Positions 8,215 to 17,781 are shown, numbered from the stretch's first letter. The stretch is DNA of 43,574 nucleotides from an uncultured Alphaproteobacteria bacterium (GCA_902603095.1 CACKTS010000001.1:32001-75574), one strand, 5' to 3'. The notes: generated by a model from the letters alone, not told the origin. Translations and numbers: made by a program.

Positions 8215-10562
8215 TAGTTATTTAATAAACCACCTGTGCCAGAAATGGAATTATTAAATATGCCTAAAGAGTCTAATATATTAATATCATCTTTTGAGTA
8301 AGGTTCTGTCCCTTCTATAAAAGCCTCCATAATGCTATTATTATCATTTGAAGGAAGTCCAGTTTTTTGGTTAATATTGACAAAACTTAAGCCTGATGGA
8401 ATTCTGAATGGTGTTTTATTTTTGTTAGTTAGAGAATTTATTACAAAATTTTTAAAAATTGGAGCGGCTACAGATGAACCGGTTTGTTTATATCCTAAAG
8501 ATTTAGGATTATCATAACCTACAAATACACCAATAACTAAATCAGGAGAAAAACCTATAAACCATGCATCTTTGTTGTCATTTGTAGTCCCAGTTTTTCC
8601 TGCTAGCGGTATCTCAAGTTTTTTTAAACTTTTAGCTGTACCTCTTTTAATAACACCCTCCATCATTGAAGTAATTTGATAAGCTATTTTGGGATCTAAA
8701 ACTTCTTCTAATTCATTTGAAATTATAGGCAAATCTTTTGAATCAGAAATATTTTTTAATATACAGCCAAAACATTCTTTAGATGAAGTGTCAAAAATTT
8801 TATTTCCATCTTTTGAATATATGCTTTTAATAAATTTAGGATTAATTTTTTTACCACCATTTGCTATTATTCCATATGCATTAGTTATATCCATCAATGT
8901 TACTAGACCTGTTCCTAAAGACATAGACATGTTTTTCTCTAAATATTTATCAATATCAAGATTTTTTGCTGATGCCAAAATTTTTTCTATACCTATTTTA
9001 TTTGCTAATCTTATAGTCATTAAATTTCTTGATTTTTCAATACCGGTTCTCATTGTAGTAAGTCCAAAAAACTCATCAGTATAATTTGCTGGTTTCCATT
9101 TTGGCAATCCTGGTCCTTGATCAATAACATAAGGTGCATCTAATATTAAAGTTGATGGAGTGTATCCTGAGTCTAGAGCAGATATATATACAAACGGCTT
9201 AAATGCTGATCCAGGTTGTCTTTTTGCTTGAGTAGATCTATTAAATTGGCTTAAACTAAAACTAAATCCACCAGACATTGCCAATATATAACCTGAATGT
9301 GGATCAAGAACTAGAATTGCACCATTAGCTCCTGGAATTTGCCTAATAATAAATTTAGATTCTTTTTTCTCTATAAAAATAATATCTTGCTCTCTAAAAG
9401 ACTCATCAACTAACCATTTGTTTGACTCACTTTTTAAATTAATTTCAAAATTTTCATAATTTTTACTTGTAAGTAATAAATTTTTTTCTTTTATGTTTTT
9501 TATTTTTGCTAAAAACCATTTATTTGGAAAAGGGTTATTAGTTTTTTCTTTAAGTTCATCAAAAGTTAATTTGGATTCATCTAAATTTGCAATTACTCCT
9601 CTCCATCCCTGTTTTTGATCATATGTTAACAAACCATTAATTAAAGATTTTTCAGCTATAGATTGTAAATTTGTTTCAATCGAAGTTTTTACTATTAACC
9701 CTTCAGAAAACAATTCATCTCTACCATATGTTGAATACAAAAATTTTCTAATTTCTTCATAAAAATACTCACCACCTGTAAAAATATTATTAGACCTCTG
9801 AAAAATTTTAATAGGTTTATTTTTATATTTTAAATCAGATTCAAGAATAAATCCGTTATCATACATTCTATCAATTACCCAATTTCTTCTTTCAATTGCT
9901 TTATCGTAATATTTTTTTGGATTATAATTATTTGGAGCTTTTGGCAGAGAAGCTATGAAGGCTATTTCATGTAATTCTAATTCATGAATAGATTTATTAA
10001 AATAATTTAAACTTGCTGCTGCAACTCCATACGATCTATAACCTAAATATATATCATTTAAGTAAAGTTCTAAAATTTGATTTTTATTTAAAATATTTTC
10101 AACTCTTATAGCTAATAATATTTCTTTTATTTTTCTTTCAAAGCTAACCTCATTTGTAAGTAGTAAATTTTTAACTACTTGTTGAGTTATTGTAGATGCT
10201 CCAATAAGTTTTTGATCATTAAATAATGAAATTAAATTTACAATTCCTGCTCTTATAATAGCAAGTACATCAATCCCTGAATGATAAAAAAACTTCTTAT
10301 CTTCAGAAGATAGAAAAGCATTTTTCAAATTAGAAGGAATCCTCTCGATAGGTATGAATATTCTCTCCTGACGATGATATGACTTAAGTAAGATGCCATC
10401 AGAACTATACAATCTTGATGATAGATCTGGCTTATATTCAAGTATTTTGTTGTAGCTCGGTAATTCAGGGCTATATTTCCACAATATAGTTAGGAATACA
10501 GAAAAAGACGCTATAATCGAAATAAAAGATATAATTGTAATTATTTTCAAAATTCTAAACAT
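8214..10562 (-). CDS. mrcA: Class A penicillin-binding protein 1A
   Basis: Bifunctional peptidoglycan synthase of 782 residues. It has an N-terminal membrane anchor (about residues 7-30). The GT51 glycosyltransferase domain (about 55-230) contains SSEDKKFFYHSGID, GASTITQQVVKNLLL and RKIKEILLAIRVE. A linker follows, then the transpeptidase domain with SxxK in QPGSAFKPF, a KSRN motif and KTGTTNDNKDAWFIGF. It acts in the periplasm at the inner membrane. Its stop overlaps the prfB start, so the two are cotranscribed, and it is divergent from rne. In many alphaproteobacteria an N-acetylmuramoyl-L-alanine amidase gene sits between rne and mrcA; none is present here. Confidence 0.96.
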   Translation of the reverse strand: MFRILKIITIISFISIIASFSVFLTILWKYSPELPSYNKILEYKPDLSSRLYSSDGILLKSYHRQERIFIPIERIPSNLKNAFLSSEDKKFFYHSGIDVLAIIRAGIVNLISLFNDQKLIGASTITQQVVKNLLLTNEVSFERKIKEILLAIRVENILNKNQILELYLNDIYLGYRSYGVAAASLNYFNKSIHELELHEIAFIASLPKAPNNYNPKKYYDKAIERRNWVIDRMYDNGFILESDLKYKNKPIKIFQRSNNIFTGGEYFYEEIRKFLYSTYGRDELFSEGLIVKTSIETNLQSIAEKSLINGLLTYDQKQGWRGVIANLDESKLTFDELKEKTNNPFPNKWFLAKIKNIKEKNLLLTSKNYENFEINLKSESNKWLVDESFREQDIIFIEKKESKFIIRQIPGANGAILVLDPHSGYILAMSGGFSFSLSQFNRSTQAKRQPGSAFKPFVYISALDSGYTPSTLILDAPYVIDQGPGLPKWKPANYTDEFFGLTTMRTGIEKSRNLMTIRLANKIGIEKILASAKNLDIDKYLEKNMSMSLGTGLVTLMDITNAYGIIANGGKKINPKFIKSIYSKDGNKIFDTSSKECFGCILKNISDSKDLPIISNELEEVLDPKIAYQITSMMEGVIKRGTAKSLKKLEIPLAGKTGTTNDNKDAWFIGFSPDLVIGVFVGYDNPKSLGYKQTGSSVAAPIFKNFVINSLTNKNKTPFRIPSGLSFVNINQKTGLPSNDNNSIMEAFIEGTEPYSKDDINILDSLGIFNNSISGTGGLLNN

Positions 10563-10690
10563 AATTATAAATCTAGATTGAGAAATAGCTTAAAATATGA
10601 CAATAGACTAAAACATATAAAAAATTTTACACACACAATACATTACACAATGAATAAAAAATACATAATTTACAACGGAGTTTCAAAAAA
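10563..10690. other. Divergent intergenic region with rne leader
   Basis: These 128 bases separate mrcA and rne. Near the rne end GGAG (10677-10680) lies 10 bases from the rne ATG, a usable Shine-Dalgarno. An AC-rich unstructured stretch runs at about 10629-10650. A TATAAT on the minus strand (10564-10569) almost touches the mrcA ATG, so it is probably not the mrcA promoter as annotated. No strong hairpin like the E. coli rne autoregulatory leader was seen. Confidence 0.4.
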
Positions 10691-12586
10691 ATGTCAAAAA
10701 AAATACTTATTGATGGATCAAATTCAGATCAAACCAGAATTGCAGTTACAGAAAATGACAAACTAGATGATTTTGAGATTGAATCAAATAAAAAGAATTC
10801 AGTTAAGGGAGATGTTTACCTTGCTAAGATAACAAGAGTTGAGCCTTCATTACAAGCTGCTTTTGTAGATTTTGGTACAAATAGAAATGGATTTTTACCT
10901 TTAACTGAAATTCATCCTGATTATTTTAAAATCCCCTCATCTGATCAAAAAGAAGTTGAAAAACTTTATAAAGATTTAATTTCAGAAAATAATGAAAATG
11001 AAGAAAATGATAAAGATGATATAAATCGAGAAGAAGAAAATATTGATAAAGAAGAAAGTACAAATTATCGTTTATCTAAAAATAAAATTAGAAATCCGAA
11101 AAAAGATTACATTAATTATTTTAGAAAATATAAAATACAAGATGTTATTAAGCCAAGACAAGTAATACTAATTCAGGTAAATAAAGAAGAAAGAGGATTA
11201 AAAGGCGCAGCATTATCAACATTTCTTTCATTTGCAGGCAGATACTGTGTACTAATGCCTAATAGCCTCAATAACGATGGAATCTCTAGAAAGATAGGAG
11301 ATATTGAAGAAAGAAAGAAACTTAAACAAATTTTATCATCAGTAAATATACCTGAAAAAATGTCAGTTATAATAAGAACAGCCGGTATAGGTAAATCAAA
11401 AAAAGAAATATCTAAAGATCTTACAATTTTAATAAGACAATGGAATAAAATCAGAGAATTGACACTTAAATCTGAGGCGCCAAAATTAATTTATGAAGAA
11501 GGTAATATTTTAAAAAGAACAATAAGAGATATGTTAACTGAAGAGGTGGAATCTATCTTTATTGAAGGCAAAGAAGCGCATGAAAAAATAAAAAAGCTTG
11601 CTAAAAATTTAACCCCAGGTCAAACAAAAAAAATAAAACTTCACAAAACTAAAGATATTTCTCTTTTTGCTGAACACAATATTGAAAATCAAATAAATGA
11701 TCTTTTTAGTTTAACAGTTAAGTTGCAATCAGGAGGTTCTATTGTGATCAATACTACTGAAGCTCTTGTTGCGATTGATGTAAATTCTGGGAAAAATACT
11801 GCTGAGAGAAATATTGAAAACACAGCATTAAAAACAAATCTTGAAGCAGCAAATGAAATTGCAAGACAACTTAGATTGAGAGATTTAGGAGGTTTAGTTG
11901 TTATAGACTTTATTGACATGGATGATTATCGTAATAATTTTAAAGTTGAAAAATCTATAAAATCTGCATTGTATCGAGATAGGGCTAGAATTCAAGTAGG
12001 CAGAATCAGTATGTTTGGTTTGCTAGAACTTTCCAGACAAAGACTAAGATCAAGCTTAATTGATAAAACCTTTGACAAATGTAACTATTGTAAAGGCTCT
12101 GGTTTAATATTGAATACCGATGCAATAAGTGAACAAATAATAAAAGTTATAAAAGAAAAATTATCACAAAAAAAAGATGTTAATGTAAATGTTACATGCA
12201 ACACATCTTTAGCAGAAAAATTAATAAATAATAAGAATCAAGATATATCAAACTTAGAGGATAAACATAATTCCAAAATTAACTTTGTATTCGATAATCA
12301 ATTTTCTCTTCACGAACCATTAGTTGAATTAGATACTCCTAAGAAAATAAATGTAGTTCAAAAAATTAACCAAAAAAATATTAAAAAATTAGTGAGAAAA
12401 AAAACAAAAATAAAGAAAAAAACGCAAAAAAATAAAGAGGTTAATAAAAAAGAAAAAAAACAAAATATTAAAACAGTTGAAAATGAAAATAATAAAAAAA
12501 ATGAAGCAAAAATTGATAACTTAGAAATCAAAGAGGCCCAAAATGAAAATAATCAAGATGAGGAAAAAACAGGTTGGTGGTCATAA
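10691..12586 (+). CDS. rne: Ribonuclease E/G
   Basis: Endoribonuclease of mRNA turnover and rRNA/tRNA processing, 631 residues. The N-terminal S1 domain (about 35-150, VKGDVYLAKITRVEPSLQAAFVDFG) is interrupted by an acidic insert of Glu, Asp and Asn at about residues 98-125. The catalytic metal-binding aspartates lie in ALVAIDVNSGK and LVVIDFIDMDD. The Zn-link CNYCKGSG marks the tetramer interface. A short, highly basic low-complexity tail follows (about 550-631) and ends in GWWS. The tail is far shorter than the E. coli degradosome scaffold. The TTG start of the next gene lies inside its 3' end. Confidence 0.95.
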   Translation: MSKKILIDGSNSDQTRIAVTENDKLDDFEIESNKKNSVKGDVYLAKITRVEPSLQAAFVDFGTNRNGFLPLTEIHPDYFKIPSSDQKEVEKLYKDLISENNENEENDKDDINREEENIDKEESTNYRLSKNKIRNPKKDYINYFRKYKIQDVIKPRQVILIQVNKEERGLKGAALSTFLSFAGRYCVLMPNSLNNDGISRKIGDIEERKKLKQILSSVNIPEKMSVIIRTAGIGKSKKEISKDLTILIRQWNKIRELTLKSEAPKLIYEEGNILKRTIRDMLTEEVESIFIEGKEAHEKIKKLAKNLTPGQTKKIKLHKTKDISLFAEHNIENQINDLFSLTVKLQSGGSIVINTTEALVAIDVNSGKNTAERNIENTALKTNLEAANEIARQLRLRDLGGLVVIDFIDMDDYRNNFKVEKSIKSALYRDRARIQVGRISMFGLLELSRQRLRSSLIDKTFDKCNYCKGSGLILNTDAISEQIIKVIKEKLSQKKDVNVNVTCNTSLAEKLINNKNQDISNLEDKHNSKINFVFDNQFSLHEPLVELDTPKKINVVQKINQKNIKKLVRKKTKIKKKTQKNKEVNKKEKKQNIKTVENENNKKNEAKIDNLEIKEAQNENNQDEEKTGWWS

Positions 12587-13839
12587 AAAATTATTTAATT
12601 AAAATAATTCTTTTATTTTTAGTTTTTAGTAAGCCGCTTTTTTCTTCTCAAATTTATGATTATCAAACTGAAAATTTAATAAAAAAAATTAGCGATAGAA
12701 TACTTTCTGTAAACAATTATAATAAAAAAATAAATTTCAAAATTATTAATGATCCATTTCCTAATGCATTTGTTAATCAAAACAACACATTATTCTTATC
12801 ATCTGGATTATTAATACATTCCCCAGATTATGTTTCTTTGTTAGCTGTAATTGCTCATGAGATAGGTCATATTGAAAAGTATCATGTTCCAAAAAGAATA
12901 TCAGAAATTGGTGATTTAAAAAATTATAATTCACTTAGTAATTTAGCTGCAATAGCAGGTTCAATGATAATGCAAGAACCTGAATTAATGAATGCAATAT
13001 TATTTAACCAAACTGCAATTAATAATATGTATCTAAATTTTTCTCAAGATCAAGAAAAAGAAGCTGATTTGTATGCAGTCGAAACACTTAACAAATTAAA
13101 TTTGTCTACAGACTCTATTAAAAAATTTCTATTAATACTGGAATCTAAAAGTCAATTCAATTTATTGGATGATGAGCTAAAAAAATTTTCAACTCATCCA
13201 TTATTTAAAGAAAGATATGAAATAATTGAAAATAAACAAATAAAAAATTCAAATAACTTTGATCAAAATTTTCAAAAAGAATTTAATTTTATAAAAGCCA
13301 AATTCATGGCTTATTCAGGTTATGACCACTCAAATGAACTTTATGGTGATGAAAAAATATATTACGAGGCAATACAAAGTTCTTTATCTGGAAATTTATC
13401 TAATAGTTTAAAAAAATTAAATATATTAATTTCAAAAAACAGAAATAATTTTTTTATAATTGAGACCAAGGCAGATATTTTGCTATCTTATGGTTATAAT
13501 AAAGAAGCTATAGAATTTTATAAAAAAGTAATAAAAATATACCCTCAAAATAATTATGCTAAATTTAATATATTTATAAATAAAAAATATTCTAATAATA
13601 ATCATATTTTAACGGAGGAATTATTTTTTAATAATATAAATTTAATTGAGTTATTTCCAAATAATAAAGTTTTGATTACAAAACTTTATAATTTATCTAA
13701 AATTATAGAATCCACTCATTGGATTTCTTTTTTTGAAATCCTATTGTATAATAAAAATGACCTTAAAAAAAAGTTGATTCAGCTTCAAAAGAAAACGGAA
13801 GATAATAATTTAAAAAAACTAATAAAACTGTATATTTAA
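12574..13839 (+). CDS. Periplasmic M48 metalloprotease with TPR tail (BepA/YfgC-like)
   Basis: 421 residues. An N-terminal signal peptide (IIKIILLFLVFSKPLFSS type, cleavage near residue 26) is followed by an M48 peptidase domain. Zinc ligands are seen in AHEIGHIEKYH, with the third ligand in the downstream EKEADLYAVE motif. The C-terminal half (about 260-400) looks like TPR helices, for example NFFIIETKADILLSYGYNKEAIEFYKKV. The BepA family monitors outer-membrane protein assembly. The start is uncertain: TTG 12574 sits 9 bases after GAGGA (12560-12564), and GTG 12577 is the alternative. Either start overlaps the end of rne, so translation is probably coupled. Confidence 0.9.
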   Translation: MVVIKNYLIKIILLFLVFSKPLFSSQIYDYQTENLIKKISDRILSVNNYNKKINFKIINDPFPNAFVNQNNTLFLSSGLLIHSPDYVSLLAVIAHEIGHIEKYHVPKRISEIGDLKNYNSLSNLAAIAGSMIMQEPELMNAILFNQTAINNMYLNFSQDQEKEADLYAVETLNKLNLSTDSIKKFLLILESKSQFNLLDDELKKFSTHPLFKERYEIIENKQIKNSNNFDQNFQKEFNFIKAKFMAYSGYDHSNELYGDEKIYYEAIQSSLSGNLSNSLKKLNILISKNRNNFFIIETKADILLSYGYNKEAIEFYKKVIKIYPQNNYAKFNIFINKKYSNNNHILTEELFFNNINLIELFPNNKVLITKLYNLSKIIESTHWISFFEILLYNKNDLKKKLIQLQKKTEDNNLKKLIKLYI

Positions 13840-13842
13840 ATC

Positions 13843-14901
13843 ATGAGTGGAGCACTTGTATATGATGATTATCTAGATTTATGTAAAAACAAAAGGATAT
13901 TGGGAGTTAAAAACAAACAATCACAAATACAACCATCAAGCATAGATTTATCTTTAAGTAATGAATGCTATGAAATAAATGTAAGTTTTTTAAGTCCAAA
14001 TAGCAAAGTTAGAGAAAAACTAAAAAAAATTAGTATTAAAAAAATAGACTTAAAAAAACCAAAAATCTTTAAAAAAAATAAAATATATATTGTAAAATTA
14101 AATCAAAAATTAGATTTAAGAAATTCAATTAAAGGCTATTGTAATCCTAAAAGCAGCACAGGTAGACTTAATATTTTTTGTAGAACTATTTTAGATTACT
14201 GTGACGAATATGAAAAAATTCCAGTAAATTATAAAGGAGAAATGTTTATAGAAATTACTACTCGATCATTTGATATTAAATTTATGGAAGGTGATAAACT
14301 TAATCAAATGCGCTTAGTCAAAAAAAATAATAATTATATAAATGATTTAAATTTATTAAATATACATAAAAATAATTCACTAATTTTTGGTACAAAAAAA
14401 AATTTTATTGATAATGGTTTAAAAATTTCTGTAGATTTATCAAGCAATAGCAAAATATGTGCCTATGTTTCAAAAACAACCTTATCATACATAAATTTCA
14501 GCAAAATTAATTTTTATAATAAAAAAGAATTCTGGAAACCCTTAAAGCCAAAAAATAAAACATTAATTATTGAAAAAAACAAATTCTATATACTAAAATC
14601 TAAAGAAAAGATTAGAATCCCAATTAATTTAGCTGGTGAAATGGTGCCTTATGACACAGGCATAGGTGATTTCAGAGTTCATTATGCTGGTTTTTTTGAC
14701 CCTGGATTTGGTGATCCTAAAGGCTCTTATGCTGTTTTAGAAGTTAAAACTAATGAACTCCCTTTTCAAATTGAAGATGGGCAGACAATAGCAAGAATAA
14801 AGTATGAAAAATTGAATAAAAAAACATCTGTGGTATATGGTAAAAATATAAATTCAAATTATCAAAATCAAAAACTTGCATTAAGTAAACATTTTAAATA
14901 G
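13843..14901 (+). CDS. dcd: 2'-deoxycytidine 5'-triphosphate deaminase, long alphaproteobacterial form
   Basis: Converts dCTP to dUTP in dTMP synthesis. At 352 residues it is nearly twice the E. coli Dcd (193) and matches the duplicated-domain family found mainly in alphaproteobacteria (DCD N-terminal domain plus a second trimeric dUTPase-like half). The first half has QIQPSSIDLSLS and PKSSTGRLNIFCRTI. The second half has NLAGEMVPYDTGIGDFRVHYAGFFDPGFGD and ends in a Lys/Asn-rich tail. It follows the M48 gene by three bases and precedes aroQ by nine, as part of a plus-strand run to aat. Confidence 0.92.
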   Translation: MSGALVYDDYLDLCKNKRILGVKNKQSQIQPSSIDLSLSNECYEINVSFLSPNSKVREKLKKISIKKIDLKKPKIFKKNKIYIVKLNQKLDLRNSIKGYCNPKSSTGRLNIFCRTILDYCDEYEKIPVNYKGEMFIEITTRSFDIKFMEGDKLNQMRLVKKNNNYINDLNLLNIHKNNSLIFGTKKNFIDNGLKISVDLSSNSKICAYVSKTTLSYINFSKINFYNKKEFWKPLKPKNKTLIIEKNKFYILKSKEKIRIPINLAGEMVPYDTGIGDFRVHYAGFFDPGFGDPKGSYAVLEVKTNELPFQIEDGQTIARIKYEKLNKKTSVVYGKNINSNYQNQKLALSKHFK

Positions 14902-14910
14902 TAGTTTGTT

Positions 14911-15354
14911 ATGAAAGAAATTTTAATAATCAATGGCCCTAACTTAAACCTTCTTGGAAATAGAGAAAAAAATTTTTATGGAGATACTTCATTAGAAAAG
15001 ATTCAATCTTTGTGTGAAAATCATTGTAATAAAAATAATTTAAAATGTATTTTTTTCCAGAGTAATCATGAAGGGGAAATAATAGATAAAATACATCTGG
15101 TTGATAATGAATTTGAAGGAATAATAATTAATCCTGCAGCCTTTACTCATACTTCAATTGCTTTATTAGATGCTTTGAGAGCTACTAATAAGCCTAAAAT
15201 TGAGGTACATATTTCAAATATTTATTCAAGAGAAGATTACAGAAGAAAAAGCATTACCTCAGAAGCTGTTGATGGTTTAATATGCGGATTTGGTGAAAAT
15301 GGATATATACTTGCAATTGATGCAATTAAAAATTTAATTTATAAGAGTTCTTAA
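14911..15354 (+). CDS. aroQ: Type II 3-dehydroquinate dehydratase
   Basis: Third step of the shikimate pathway, 3-dehydroquinate to 3-dehydroshikimate. 147 residues, normal for the dodecameric type II enzyme. NGPNLNLLGNRE (residues about 8-19) and the flexible lid with the catalytic Tyr in FYGDTS are present. NPAAFTHTSIALLDAL and EVHISNIYSREDYRRKS carry the conserved Asn, His and Arg. Its stop shares a base with the accB start (TAATG). aroQ-accB-accC is a familiar alphaproteobacterial arrangement. Confidence 0.96.
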   Translation: MKEILIINGPNLNLLGNREKNFYGDTSLEKIQSLCENHCNKNNLKCIFFQSNHEGEIIDKIHLVDNEFEGIIINPAAFTHTSIALLDALRATNKPKIEVHISNIYSREDYRRKSITSEAVDGLICGFGENGYILAIDAIKNLIYKSS

Positions 15355-15803
15355 TGACTAAATTGGATAAAACTGACATAGATAATATTAAACTATTAAA
15401 AAAAGAAACGAAAATTGGTACATTATCAAAAGTAAAGATAAAAAAAGGAGATTATGAAATTGAATTATCTTCTGAAAAATTAAAATTTTCAAATCCTATA
15501 AATGAATTAACAACTCAAAATACTCAAAAAAATTCTAATGAAAAAAAAGTCATTGAAGAAACAAATGATCAGAATATAGTAAAATCACCTATGGTTGGTG
15601 TTGCGTACCTGTCCGCTGACCCTAATACACCCGCTTATGTTAAGATAGGCCAACATGTAAAAGCAGGCGATACTCTTTTGCTAATAGAAGCTATGAAAAC
15701 ATTTAATGAAATAAAAGCTCCTAAATCAGGAGTGATAAAAAAAATATTAGCTCTAAATAGTCAACCGGTTGAGTACGGAGATCATCTTATAATTTTTGAA
15801 TAA
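15354..15803 (+). CDS. accB: Biotin carboxyl carrier protein of acetyl-CoA carboxylase
   Basis: 149 residues. An N-terminal dimerisation and linker part (about 1-75) is Lys, Glu and Asn rich instead of Ala/Pro rich. The C-terminal biotinyl domain begins at IVKSPMVGVAYLSADP. The biotinylated lysine is in EAMKTFNEI, the alphaproteobacterial variant of EAMKLMNEI, and the thumb (YLSADPNTPAYVKIG) is present. It supplies carboxybiotin to malonyl-CoA synthesis. Overlaps with aroQ and accC at TAATG junctions suggest tightly matched expression of AccB and AccC. Confidence 0.96.
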   Translation: MTKLDKTDIDNIKLLKKETKIGTLSKVKIKKGDYEIELSSEKLKFSNPINELTTQNTQKNSNEKKVIEETNDQNIVKSPMVGVAYLSADPNTPAYVKIGQHVKAGDTLLLIEAMKTFNEIKAPKSGVIKKILALNSQPVEYGDHLIIFE

Positions 15804-17131
15804 TGTTCAAAAAAATTTTAATCGCAAATAGAGGCGAAGTTGCTTTAAGAATCCTAAGATCATGTAGAGAATTAGGCATTAAAACTGTAGCTATTCATTC
15901 AGATGCTGATGAAACAGCAATGCATGTTAAAATGGCTGATGAAAGTATATGTGTCGGACCAGCTTCAGCTCAATCAAGTTATTTAAATATTCCTGCAATA
16001 ATTACAGCTGCAACATTATCAAATGTTGATGCTATCCATCCTGGATATGGTTTTTTAAGCGAAAATCAGAGGTTTGCAGAAATCATAGAAGAACACGACA
16101 TTAAATTTATTGGACCACATTCTAACCATATTAAAATTATGGGCAATAAGATTGATGCAAAAAAAATAATGGAAGATAATAAAGTACCTACTGTGCCAGG
16201 ATTAAATTACATATCAAATAAAAAAGATATAGAGGAGTTTATTAAAAAAGTTAATCTCCCAATAATAGTTAAAGCTGCTAGTGGCGGTGGTGGAAAAGGT
16301 ATGAGAGTCATAACAAATAATAATGAAATTGAAAATTCAATCAATTCAGCAAAAGTAGAAGCAAAAAAATCTTTTAATGATGATAAAGTTTATTTAGAAA
16401 AATTTCTAACAACTCCTAAACATATAGAAATACAAATTTTAGCAGACTCACATGGTAATGTAATCACTTTGGGTGAGCGTGATTGTTCTATACAAAGAAA
16501 ACATCAAAAACTAATAGAAGAAAGTCCAAGTGAAATTTTATCAAATGAAAAAAGAGAAGAAATAAGTCAACTTTGTAAAAAAGCAATATCTTCACTTGGT
16601 TATGAAGGGTTAGGAACACTTGAGTTTTTATATGAAAATAATAATTTTTATTTTATGGAAATGAACACACGGCTACAAGTAGAGCATCCAGTCACTGAAA
16701 TGGTGACTGGTATTGACCTTGTTAAACAACAAATTTTAAGTGCCGCAGGAGAAAAATTAAAAATTTCACAAAAAGATATTAAATTTAAAGGTCATTCAAT
16801 TGAATGTAGAATAAATGCAGAGCATCCAGAAAGCTTTATACCTTCTCCAGGTAAAATTACACAATATCATCAGCCAGGCGGACTAGGTGTGAGAGTTGAT
16901 TCTGCCGTTTATCAGGGTTATTCAATTCCACCACATTATGATAGCATGATTAGCAAACTTATTACTTATGCTGATAATCGCAAAGATTGTATAGCACGAA
17001 TGAAGAGAGCTCTTGAAGAATATGTTATTATGGGCATTAATACTAACATTCAACTTCATCAAAAAATAATAATGACAGAAGAATTTCAATCTGGAAAATA
17101 CGACATAAACTTTATGTCATCTTTTAATTGA
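15803..17131 (+). CDS. accC: Biotin carboxylase subunit of acetyl-CoA carboxylase
   Basis: ATP-dependent carboxylation of biotin on AccB, first half of the acetyl-CoA carboxylase reaction. 442 residues (E. coli 449). The N-terminal domain starts ANRGEVALRILRSCREL, and HPGYGFLSEN follows. The ATP-grasp glycine-rich loop is KAASGGGGKGMRV. The catalytic region contains FMEMNTRLQVEHPVTEMVTG. It overlaps accB (TAATG) upstream, and its TGA stop lies inside the TTGA used as the start of aat. Confidence 0.97.
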   Translation: MFKKILIANRGEVALRILRSCRELGIKTVAIHSDADETAMHVKMADESICVGPASAQSSYLNIPAIITAATLSNVDAIHPGYGFLSENQRFAEIIEEHDIKFIGPHSNHIKIMGNKIDAKKIMEDNKVPTVPGLNYISNKKDIEEFIKKVNLPIIVKAASGGGGKGMRVITNNNEIENSINSAKVEAKKSFNDDKVYLEKFLTTPKHIEIQILADSHGNVITLGERDCSIQRKHQKLIEESPSEILSNEKREEISQLCKKAISSLGYEGLGTLEFLYENNNFYFMEMNTRLQVEHPVTEMVTGIDLVKQQILSAAGEKLKISQKDIKFKGHSIECRINAEHPESFIPSPGKITQYHQPGGLGVRVDSAVYQGYSIPPHYDSMISKLITYADNRKDCIARMKRALEEYVIMGINTNIQLHQKIIMTEEFQSGKYDINFMSSFN

Positions 17132-17781
17132 GCAAAATTATTCCTCATGAAAATTTAATAGAATTTTATAGTAAAGGCCTTTTTCCAATGGCTGAAAATA
17201 AATCTAGTAAAATTGTAAATTTGTATCAACCAAAGAAACGTTTTTTAATCCCAATAACAACATTTCATTTATCAAAAAAATTATTTAAATTATTCAAAAA
17301 AAATACTTATACATTTAAAATAAATAGTGATTTTGAACAAGTTATTACAAAATGCCAGTTGGTCAAAAGAAAAGATACAGGTACATGGATAAATGAAGTG
17401 ATTTTGAATTCTTATATAAATTTACATCATCATAAAATGTGCCATAGCATAGAGTGTTATGATAAAAATAATTTGGTAGGTGGTTTGTATGGAGTACATA
17501 TTGGAGGATGCTTTTTTGGTGAAAGTATGTTTAGTGATTTAACAAATACTAGCAAATTTTGTTTACTTTATTTGATTGCTATTTTAAAAAAAAATATTTT
17601 TTCGCTCCTTGATTCTCAATTTTATAATAAACATCTTGTTCAATTTGGAGCTTATGAAATAAGCAATCAAGATTATTTAATAAAATTAAAAAAAAACCTA
17701 AAAGTTTTAAGAAATTTTACTTTTATTGACGATTTTCATGAAGTATTATCATTACTACAACCTAATAACCATAAATCATAA
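17128..17781 (+). CDS. aat: Leucyl/phenylalanyl-tRNA--protein transferase
   Basis: Adds Leu or Phe to proteins with N-terminal Lys or Arg, marking them for ClpS/ClpAP (N-end rule). 217 residues (E. coli 234). The N-terminus IIPHENLIEFYSKGLFPMAE is diagnostic, and TGTWINEVILNSYINLH, the SIECYDKNNLVGGLYGV stretch and GGCFFGESMFS form the acetyltransferase-like core. The start chosen is TTG 17128 (overlapping the accC TGA), because it gives the normal N-terminus and no ATG exists nearby. The 3' end overlaps the convergent DUF2155 gene by 46 bases. Confidence 0.93.
   Translation: MSKIIPHENLIEFYSKGLFPMAENKSSKIVNLYQPKKRFLIPITTFHLSKKLFKLFKKNTYTFKINSDFEQVITKCQLVKRKDTGTWINEVILNSYINLHHHKMCHSIECYDKNNLVGGLYGVHIGGCFFGESMFSDLTNTSKFCLLYLIAILKKNIFSLLDSQFYNKHLVQFGAYEISNQDYLIKLKKNLKVLRNFTFIDDFHEVLSLLQPNNHKS

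Noticed and set aside
8689-9084. 131-codon open frame antisense to mrcA
   Set aside because: Shadow of the PBP transpeptidase coding sequence, with no ribosome-binding site or family motif. Other antisense frames (for example 4306-4581, 11689-11919, 42300-42698) were dismissed for the same reason.
10578-10766. 62-codon frame overlapping the rne start
   Set aside because: Out of frame with the clearly conserved RNase E N-terminus; low-complexity AT-rich codons.
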